Shown in pieces: positions 55,938-64,000 of a stretch of 64,000 bases of DNA; the first letter of the stretch is position 1, and every line of letters starts with the position of its first letter. Position numbers and translations under genes: made by a program. The notes beneath the pieces were generated by a model. It worked only from the letters and a program-made list of their open reading frames with translations. It was not told the DNA's origin and searched no databases. The stretch comes from Tanytarsus gracilentus (lineage: Eukaryota > Arthropoda > Insecta > Diptera > Chironomidae), in NCBI GenBank assembly GCA_038502055.1, contig JAXRKN010000043.1:6076001-6140000 (forward strand), given 5' to 3'.

Positions 55938-58900
55938 GAGTAGTCCAGATAAACCTTCAACATAGCAAGGCCTCATCAGCCGAGCTATTGAGAAGGATGA
56001 ATGATGATAAATTTGACATTGGACTAATACAAGAACCCTATCAGCTGAACAATATAGCAACGGGCTTAAACTCAAAAAATTTTGACATTGTGTGTCATAA
56101 TGGGAGTGAAAAGCTTAGAAGCTGCATTTTAATTAAGAAACAGATTAAGAGATCGCTGCTAGTAAATTTTTGTAGTGGGGATGAAACAACAATCCTAGTT
56201 AATGTAAAGGAGAGGAATGGAAGTAACCTCGAAATTGTGCTCTGTTCTGCATACTTTCCAGGGGACTCTCAAAACTCTCCTCCCAATGCTAAGATTGTTG
56301 AATTAGTCAACTACTGCAGAGTTAACAGCAAACAAATGATTACTGGAGGCGACGTAAATGCTCATCATATAAATTGGGGATCTACAAATACAAATAAAAG
56401 GGGAGTAGATGTCATGGACTTTATATTAGCCAATAATTTGGAAGTTCTTAATGTCGGCAATGACCCTACCTTTGTTACGTCAGTAAGAATGGAAGTGCTA
56501 GACATCACATTCTGTACCCGATTTATTAAAAATAAAATTAAATATTGGCATGTGTCAAGAGAACCCTCGTTTTCAGACCATCAATACATAGAATTTAACA
56601 TAAAATCACTTAAAATTAACAAGGATACCTATCGCAATCCAAGAGCAACTGATTGCAAGATTTTCAAATCAGACCTGTCTGAAAATATAAAATCAGTTCC
56701 GATGAATCTTGTAAATAAAATGGATCTTGAAACTGCTGCATCCCTATTGAGCAAAGCAATTAAAGATTCTTATGAGAACAGTTGTCCGCTAAAAGTCAGA
56801 GTTTCTAATAGTGATTGTCCCTGGTTCACTCCGAGGTTAATGAAACTTAGGAAGCTCACTAGAAGACTTTGGAACCAATCGAGACAAAAATACAAGCAAA
56901 GTCTATTTTGCGATCCCATTGTGGGGTTGTACAGAAAAGCTCTTTGCAAATACAATAAAGAGGTTAAAATAGCCAAAGCTCTTTCTTGGCAACTTAAATG
57001 TGAAGAAATTGAAAAGGTTGAAGAAAGTTCTCGTCTTCACAAGTTGTTATCAAAGGGTCCGACTAAAACAGTAGGAGCCGTTCGTAAACAAGATGGTAGC
57101 TACACTGAAAAAGTCAGCGAAACTCTTGATGTTCTGCTCAAAACCCACTTCCCTGAATCAAGAGATTTTGTGGATGCTGTTGAAGATCTAACGGAAGCAA
57201 TTCCAGCTAGTTCGGATATTGCAGACAGAATTGTCACCACAAATCGATTGCGATGGGCAATTGGTCAATTTAAACGCTTTAAATCACCTGGTAGAGACGG
57301 AATATATCCATTCTTACTACAGGAGGGTATTGACCTTATTGAACCACATTTAAAGCGGTTATATAAAGCAAGCATTTCATCAGGTTACATTCCAAAGGCT
57401 TGGCGCGGTGTTCGTATAACGTTCATTCCCAAGCCTGGTCGGGCTTCTTACACAGAAGCCAAATCATTCAGACCAATTAGCCTGATGTCATTTATACTTA
57501 AAACATTAGAGAAACTGGTCGATAGGTATATAAGAGAAACTGTTCTGGTGTCAAAGCCATTGCATAAGTATCAATATGCATATCAGCCTGGTAAATCTAC
57601 AGAAGCAGCTTTACATTGTTTAGTTGCCAAATTGGAGAAGACGTTGGATCAAAGAGAGGTCTGTCTTTCGGTGTTTCTGGACATTGAAGGTGCTTTCGAC
57701 AACACTTCTTTTGACACAATAGTAAAATCGGCCTTAGATCATGGTGTCCATGAATCCCTAACAAGATGGATGTATAACATGTTAAAAATGCGTGAAGTGA
57801 CTGCAACATTGTACGACGAAAGTGTTACTGTTCTTACAACTAGAGGTTGCCCTCAAGGTGGTTGTTTGAGCTGTCTCATGTGGTCGTTTGTTGTTAACAG
57901 TTTGCTCGTTGAACTCAATCAGCTAGGTGGTGTGTGGGCTCAAGGTTATGCAGATGATATTGTTGTTTGTGTAACTGGAAAGTTCATACACACAGTTGTA
58001 AATATCATGCAAAATGCATTAAAAATTGTTGAACGGTGGTGTGTTAAACATGGTTTATCAGTAAACCCTGCAAAAACAACTGCCATTCCATTCACAAGAC
58101 AGAGGATAAATAGTTGCAGGCAACATTTAACTTTGTTCAATGCTGGCATTTCGTTCGAAAAACAGGTCAAGTATCTAGGAGTAATTCTAGATTCAACACT
58201 GACTTGGAATGCACAAATAGATAATATAAAAGATAAAGCCATGAAATCTTTCTGGGCCTGTAGAAGAATGGTTGGATCTACATGGGGACTAAAGCCAAAA
58301 ATTACATTTTGGCTCTATACTCAGGTAATACTGCCAAGAATCTACTATGGCTCAATAGTTTGGTGGCACAAATGTAAACAAGACAAAGCCCAAAAAGTTT
58401 TGAACAGTTTACAACGAATGGCATCAGTAACTATTACTAGTGCCATGAGAACCACCCCTGGTGCTGCTCTAAATGTACTGTTGGATTTGACTCCTCTTCA
58501 TTTAAAAATTGAAGAGATGGCAATTTTAACGGCTTGTAGACTAGCATCTCTCGGATTGTGGGTAGAACGTTATAAACTTTCTGGACATACAGAATTAAAT
58601 AAAATCCTTGATAAGAATCAAATCTTTTGGCGAGATTCTGATAGGATGATTCCGGTTTATGAATTTACACATTCATTTGACGTTGTCATCAAAAACCGCG
58701 AAGAAATTGATCTGAAAGACTATGAGACAGATGAAGATCGTCTAGTTTGGTTTACTGACGGTTCTAAATCTGATATAAGCACAGGCTCAGGAGTATTCAA
58801 TGCAGAGTTCAATATTGGTCTTTCGGTCAATGTTGGCAACAATGCTACAGTATTCCAGGCAGAAGTAAATGCAATAGAAATGTGTGTTGATGAATGTCTT

Positions 58901-59563
58901 AGGAGAGGAATTGAGGATCGAAATATTCTCATTTGCTCTGACAGTCAGGCAGCACTAAAATCACTAACTAGAAGTAAAGTTAGCTCAAAAACTGTTTGGA
59001 ATTGTCTTCAAAAGGTACAAGCTCTTGGAAGTTCTAATGAGCTTACACTCATTTGGGTTCCGGGACATTGTGGCATAGAAGGCAACGAAAAAGCAGACGA
59101 GTTAGCTAAACTGAAAGTTAACGAAATTGATCAAGACTTGCATCTCCCAGTACCTCACAGTCTGGTGAAGTTAAAAGTTAGATCAAATACCAGAAATAAA
59201 TTTGAACGTCTTTGGTTGAATACCGGAAACCTAAGACAATCAAAAGAAATGTTGAAGGGGCTCTGCAAGAAGAGAAGCGAAGCTTTATTGCAAATGACGA
59301 GACAAGATGTAAGACTGGTGACTCACTTCATCACCGGCCACGGTCTGATGAACTACCATCTTGCAAAACTTGGCTTATCTGACACAGCAACGTGCAGACT
59401 GTGCAACCTTGATAATGAGACCTCCCGTCACATCCTTTGTGAGTGCCCTGCTCTCAAAACAAGAAGACTCACCAACTTCGGAAAATTCATAACAACACCA
59501 GAAGATATCAATGACATCAAAATTATTCCAAAATTCTTGAAAAATCTAAAGATACAATTGTAA
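55922..59563 (+). CDS. LINE ORF2: endonuclease, reverse transcriptase, RNase H
   Basis: 1213 residues with no stop or frameshift. AP-like endonuclease, about 1-230: N11 in QINLQHSK, E38 in QEPY, D144 and N146 in GGDVNAH, D194, and the SDH at 218-220. Reverse transcriptase, about 440-760: motif A D587 in FLDIEGAFD, motif B GCPQGG from 642, catalytic YADD at 676-679. RNase H, about 940-1065: D946 in TDGSK, E981, D1007, and D1059 in GNEKADELA with H1049. The C-terminus has C1158-x2-C1161-x8-H1170-x4-C1175. All catalytic residues expected of an active protein are present. It would nick target DNA and prime reverse transcription there. The start is set by the endonuclease opening strand immediately after Met. 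Confidence 0.96.
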   Translation: MSSVLRVVQINLQHSKASSAELLRRMNDDKFDIGLIQEPYQLNNIATGLNSKNFDIVCHNGSEKLRSCILIKKQIKRSLLVNFCSGDETTILVNVKERNGSNLEIVLCSAYFPGDSQNSPPNAKIVELVNYCRVNSKQMITGGDVNAHHINWGSTNTNKRGVDVMDFILANNLEVLNVGNDPTFVTSVRMEVLDITFCTRFIKNKIKYWHVSREPSFSDHQYIEFNIKSLKINKDTYRNPRATDCKIFKSDLSENIKSVPMNLVNKMDLETAASLLSKAIKDSYENSCPLKVRVSNSDCPWFTPRLMKLRKLTRRLWNQSRQKYKQSLFCDPIVGLYRKALCKYNKEVKIAKALSWQLKCEEIEKVEESSRLHKLLSKGPTKTVGAVRKQDGSYTEKVSETLDVLLKTHFPESRDFVDAVEDLTEAIPASSDIADRIVTTNRLRWAIGQFKRFKSPGRDGIYPFLLQEGIDLIEPHLKRLYKASISSGYIPKAWRGVRITFIPKPGRASYTEAKSFRPISLMSFILKTLEKLVDRYIRETVLVSKPLHKYQYAYQPGKSTEAALHCLVAKLEKTLDQREVCLSVFLDIEGAFDNTSFDTIVKSALDHGVHESLTRWMYNMLKMREVTATLYDESVTVLTTRGCPQGGCLSCLMWSFVVNSLLVELNQLGGVWAQGYADDIVVCVTGKFIHTVVNIMQNALKIVERWCVKHGLSVNPAKTTAIPFTRQRINSCRQHLTLFNAGISFEKQVKYLGVILDSTLTWNAQIDNIKDKAMKSFWACRRMVGSTWGLKPKITFWLYTQVILPRIYYGSIVWWHKCKQDKAQKVLNSLQRMASVTITSAMRTTPGAALNVLLDLTPLHLKIEEMAILTACRLASLGLWVERYKLSGHTELNKILDKNQIFWRDSDRMIPVYEFTHSFDVVIKNREEIDLKDYETDEDRLVWFTDGSKSDISTGSGVFNAEFNIGLSVNVGNNATVFQAEVNAIEMCVDECLRRGIEDRNILICSDSQAALKSLTRSKVSSKTVWNCLQKVQALGSSNELTLIWVPGHCGIEGNEKADELAKLKVNEIDQDLHLPVPHSLVKLKVRSNTRNKFERLWLNTGNLRQSKEMLKGLCKKRSEALLQMTRQDVRLVTHFITGHGLMNYHLAKLGLSDTATCRLCNLDNETSRHILCECPALKTRRLTNFGKFITTPEDINDIKIIPKFLKNLKIQL

Positions 59564-59628
59564 AATACTTAGGCTATAGCACAATATGATCTGTAAATCA
59601 TCAGTGTTGTCGGTCAATAAACAATATA
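59564..59628 (+). other. LINE 3'UTR
   Basis: 65 bases with AATAAA at 59616-59621. The end AATATA abuts the right target duplication. Similar I-like elements end in short A/T repeats instead of poly(A). Confidence 0.75.
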
Positions 59629-59640
59629 TAACGCTACCTC
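59629..59640. repeat. Right target-site duplication of the LINE
   Basis: TAACGCTACCTC, an exact copy of 54896-54907. Confidence 0.9.
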
Positions 59641-62600
59641 GATGTAGTTTGTGGTGAGATATAGTGCAGGTGTGAGAACAAATATTTGCTATTAATTAAT
59701 TAGCACAACCAACAACCATTTCCTTTAGTCTGACGATCATGCAGCGCACATGTGCAAGCTCTTGAGTTAAAAATTTACAAAATTCATTTCACAATGAACG
59801 ATATTTTTTCATAGGATGATGGAGAGAAATTTTTAATTGAATTTAAAATGTGCTGTCTAAGAACATGATGAAGAAGACAACAACAATGGTGATTATGTGG
59901 ATGATAATGGTGATTGTGCTCGTGACGTCTTTTCGTTATGGAAAAATTTTAAGTGGCTTTAACCTTCATTCATTGACTCTCATCATCATTATCGTGAATG
60001 TTGTTGTTACTACTCAGGGAAAAATGTATATCCATTCCATCCTCGATATAATCATAATGGCGCTGGTTTAATATCTGAGTGCCTTTAATGTCTTCCCCCT
60101 GATTATGGGCCGAAATGTGAGGTTTGAAAATTTGCTCGAAAATTAATGGCATTTTTGGCGGGCAAATTACGAGATTATGCAAATTAGATTAACCACATAC
60201 AGTGAAGGCTGAATGAGATGAACACCCATTAAATTAAATAATAAATGCATTACGGAAGCTTAAATGGCCCAACTCTAGTGGAAATTATTCGAAAAGTGCG
60301 TATCAAAATTTTTTTATAAAGTTTGCTTCGTTTTCATTTCTTCTACTTTTTTTCTCCACCAGTACATCATTTCGAAGCCTTTGTGTAACTCGAAAACCTT
60401 CCCATAATATAATGAAAAATTTCCCAAACTTATGATTGAGAAAATACTTTTTCGCCCTCAAAAAAAGAGCAATGGTGAAGCCTTACAATGTTTCCATACA
60501 CATTTATCGTATTCAAAAGAGAAAGCTATGATACTGTGTATACACACAGAAAAGGTCGTACTGAGATATTTATGTTCATACATGAGAGCTTGAGCGTTTT
60601 GTATTATGAGAAAACTTTTTTTTTAATATGAAATGAAAGATGAAAGTTGAGCCTGCAACAATAGATGAAAGGCAGACATTGTTGGAAAATTGCATTCCAT
60701 TCAACGATTGCAATATCAACAATTTTAAGCATAATGATATTGTATTTCCATTGATCTATGCTCTCATGTGTGCCTTTACTCCATACATATCATTCGAATG
60801 TTACTCAAAAAAAACTTTTTTCATTTAAACTCTTAACATTGTGATTGCAAAAACTGGTGGAAGTTACATAAAAGAGAAAATGGAGAAATATCACAAAGAA
60901 TTTTTATGAAAATTAATTTTTTTTTTGAAATCCATATCAAAGGTAATCAAAGCTATAACAGAAATTAAATCAAGCAAGGAAACGAGATAAAATTTTATAT
61001 CCAAAATTCAAAGAAATATTTTGCGCAAAAAACTCAAAATTTTATTCATAAACTTGAACAAATAAAATCAATTTATTTTTAAAGTGCACTCAAACTTTTC
61101 GAAAAACAAACAAAAATACTTTTTGATCTCAGTGTTTATCGTCCATATAGTCGTACGTCATCACAAAATTTTTCGAGAATCCTTGACAACGCCACCGCAA
61201 CATCAAATGAAGGGGAAAATCTCTCAAGTTTCTATTTTCTGTCATTGAGCAAATAAATAGCAAAAACAACATAAATGTACGATGTATATGGCTTATGTTA
61301 TGTAAACAATGTCGGAAGGATTATTGTGTGGAGCGTATGGAAAAGGAAACTGCTTGAAATTCATCACCGAGATACTTGAAGAGTTTTGACGCCCTCCAAC
61401 TTTTTCTCCAGTTACGGTGTGTGTTTTTGGAAAATATTTTCCTCTCGCAAGAGAGAAAATGTTGAAATGTTCTGCCGTCAGCCAGCGGAGAATATGAAGA
61501 ATGACGAGGTCATGTCAGTAAAAATGGTTGCAAGCTATTTATCTCTCGAGCATTTGTATGAAAAATATTTTTATTTATTTTTTTCGAAAAGTAAGGGAAA
61601 TTTTTCTAAAGCATGTCTTGCAGCATCGGAACCGGAAGATTCCTTGATTCTTCTTATAATTTTTGCAAGTCGAAACATGTCAGATACATTCACAACATAT
61701 CTTTTGCGCAAATTTGCCTTTTTTCTCTCCTCTATTTCGCTTGCTGTCGCTCCGAGCATTAAATGACCCATGAAAACCTTTTATGTGTAGCTTCCCAGTG
61801 AGAAAATTATTTTGACTATAAATAAAATTGAATTTTTTTTAGCAACGATTTTAAAAATTGATTAGATTCAAAAACAATTTGCACTCATTTAAAAAAATTT
61901 CTCACCGGGTAATCTTAAAGGAAATCGAAGATTTCTCTTGCTTTCATCCATCCACCATTATGTGTGCATTATAGCGATAAAAAAATATCCATTAGGACTT
62001 TGAGTAAAATGGTGAAAAATGTGTCGCATAATTGAATTCAACCAGCAACATTTTCCCTCTCCCGAGATTTTAACGACTTTCTCTTTTCGGTTGTGTCTAA
62101 TTGACATAAGAATCGAGCAATGTTCTTTGCCATCATTTTTCGTTATCAAATTAACTAAATTTTCACCATCAGCCATCAAGCTGCTGTGCTTTTGCCAGAG
62201 AGACACGACATGTAATGTGTTCGCTTTACTTTTATGAGTCATTTCTGTCTGCTCACTCTGATGGCTTTATATTTCGATATGCTGTGGCATGTTTTGGCTA
62301 TATTCAAAGAAATAAGAACAAAAGTGAAGCAGAAAAATGAAATTCATATTAAATGATAAGCGTCTCTAATAGTTTGAATATCTTTCTCTCTCTCGTGGCT
62401 TGCAATAATGCTGTTTGGTCTTTTAGCTTTTCATTTTATGATGCAGTTGTGAGATTTTGAATTTTTGATTCTAAACAAATTCTTTAACCAGAAAAATAAT
62501 GAATTTATTAGAATTATGATTGAGAATCTTTAAAATTTTATTTTTTTCTCAACAAACTTTTCAAGTCCACTTAGCTTTAATCTAAGAAGAAATTTAGAGC

Positions 62601-64000
62601 ACTCAACAAACAGTTTCGCTGGAAATTCATTCACCCACTTTCGTCGCCTTTTAGCCATTTCACGAGTATCCATAAATTTTAGCAAAAAGGTAGAATGCTA
62701 TTAATGCTTGTACCTTTCGACTTAGAAAACGTAAAGACGACAATTTTACGAGCTCGTGGGAGAATTTTGTTATTTTCATTAAATTGAATTTAACACTCGG
62801 CTGAATTGGAAATTGGAGTGTTTAGAAATTTGTGATAATTCAAAAATTTCATAAAATATTAAATTTAATTTTCTAATCTCCGATTTCAGTCGCGTCCATT
62901 TGATAGTTTTCCATACTTTATATTCCAATTTCGAAATTTCCCTCGTGCACAACAAATTAGGTGGCTTTTGTCTATCATGTACAATTTAAAACAGATACAC
63001 AAAAGGATATTTCTGCTGCCAGGCATTTTTCATTTCTCATTTATGTCAAAACCAGTAGAAATCGAGAACGAACATTTTACAAAATTAAACAACACGCAAC
63101 AATTACTCTTTAATAGGATTAGTTGTGCTCATCGAAATTGTTTCGATATTTCTCTCTCGAAATAATTTTTCCTCCCTCCCGTGCTCGGCATTTTTAAAGC
63201 CCGTAAGCGATCAAAAATTGTTTCCATTTTAATTTTATTATTATTATTATTTTAATTCGTTGTCATTTTTACGACAGATTTGAGCCCTCGACTTTTGTGC
63301 ACACGCAATAACAATGATAATACACTGAGAGGAGATTGGTGAAAGGGTTCTGGTGATTTTGTGGTATTTTTGAGGATATTTCGGACGAGATGATTTTAAT
63401 AAACGTTATTTTGAGGTTGTGTGAGGGTTAAAAACTTTTTAATTTTAATTGTTTTACTAAACTTTTTGCCACTCCCTCAATGATTTCATTGCGTGTACAT
63501 TTTTAGTGAGTGCAAAAGTAAATTATTTCCATTCGACTACATTAACATACATTAATTCCAGCGCACATAATTAAAAGCGAGAGAGAATGTCAAAAAAATT
63601 TATTTTCATTTACGAAATTATCAATCTTTACATAATTTAAACTAATTTGACTGCGCCATTAGTGCGCAAAACTATTTTGGCGTTAAATAAATTTGCATTC
63701 AATTGCCATTGATGAGAATTTAAATATGGTGTTTTTCGTGTGCCGTACAGTTTATGCAAACGAAGCGTGAACAACAAGGAATAATAAGAAGAATGTCTGG
63801 AATTTCTCTGGCACTTGTTGACACGAGTAAAAAAATTAAAATATTTTTTTTAGACGAACACAAAAAAGTTGTCGTCTGAGTGATTTTTCTTTATCAATAG
63901 ACAAGGAAGAAGAATTTCAAAAATACTTGAAACTTTTTACTCCAACTTTGTTTAGATTTTCTTTCGGTGGAAAAATAACGGAAAGGTGCGATGTAAGGAT
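59641..64000. other. AT-rich region right of the LINE, no recognised gene
   Basis: Probably upstream intron or 5' flank of the minus-strand Sidestep-like gene. A short (ATT)n run lies near 63236-63255. No exon, RNA gene or element end was recognised. Confidence 0.5.

Larger units (their letters stand above)
54908..59628 (+). mobile_element. Non-LTR retrotransposon (LINE, probably LOA/I group), 5'-truncated
   Basis: A 4721-bp insertion bounded by perfect 12-bp duplications. Order: truncated ORF1, a 426-base spacer that itself carries an open frame, ORF2, and a 65-base 3'UTR with AATAAA at 59616-59621. It ends in an AT-rich tail (AACAATATA) rather than poly(A). RNase H after the reverse transcriptase, and an endonuclease starting QINLQHSK, place it near the LOA, I or Outcast clades; the exact clade needs a tree. 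The intact ORF2 and perfect duplication argue for a recent insertion. It lies on the plus strand, antisense to the Sidestep-like gene whose first recognised exon ends 4.4 kb to its left. Confidence 0.92.

Noticed and set aside
57597..58932. Minus-strand frames inside LINE ORF2
   Set aside because: Antisense shadows of a coding frame with full catalytic motifs on the plus strand.
61571..61771. 66-codon minus-strand frame with a plausible-looking helical sequence
   Set aside because: No splice context, family match or codon bias; one of many AT-rich chance frames.

Overview
The window reads as AT-rich insect nuclear DNA. The intron and exon structure, GT-AG splice sites, long AT-rich introns, cuticle and neuronal protein families, and a non-LTR retrotransposon all point that way. 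The chitin deacetylase and Sidestep-type sequences look most like Diptera; a nematoceran fly is my best guess, but the species cannot be read from the sequence. There are two host genes, both cut by the window or extending beyond what I can recognise, plus at least six repeat or transposon insertions.

Layout: (1) Positions 1-3202, plus strand: the last three exons (1209-1358, 1746-2807, 3111-3202) of a group I chitin deacetylase of the Vermiform/Serpentine type, with an LDL-receptor class A domain followed by a CE4 deacetylase domain. The signal peptide and chitin-binding exons lie upstream of the window. (2) 3208-4078: an 871-bp hAT-like non-autonomous element with terminal inverted repeats and an 8-bp target duplication. 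It landed exactly on the stop codon of the deacetylase. (3) 4079-10470: about 6.4 kb of AT-rich spacer between two convergent genes. (4) 10635-50554, minus strand: a 40-kb gene with fifteen recognisable coding exons. They encode five Ig domains, one fibronectin III domain, a membrane helix and a cytoplasmic tail, a member of the Sidestep family (receptors or ligands for Beaten-path proteins in axon guidance). All exon phases join and give 906 residues. The signal-peptide exon was not found. (5) Upstream of that gene's first recognised exon, 54908-59628, plus strand: a 4.7-kb LINE with an intact 1213-residue ORF2 (endonuclease, reverse transcriptase, RNase H, zinc motif), a 5'-truncated ORF1 and a perfect 12-bp target duplication. 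(6) 59641-64000: AT-rich DNA with no recognised exon.

Introns of the Sidestep-type gene hold a 193-bp hAT-like MITE with a perfect 8-bp target duplication (32891-33083), a 120-bp tandem-repeat element (16977-18026), and two inverted copies of a related element (28751-30050 and 36831-37681). The last three loci share the same 120-130-bp tandem core although their termini differ. This is the most unusual repeat pattern in the window.

The two host genes do not form a pathway together: one modifies cuticle or tracheal chitin, the other acts at neuronal or muscle cell surfaces. I saw no defence system, operon, CRISPR array, tRNA or rRNA. The points most worth a second look are transposon biology (insertion at a stop codon, shared satellite cores in different element types, an extra spacer ORF in the LINE) and short signalling motifs in the Sidestep-like tail.
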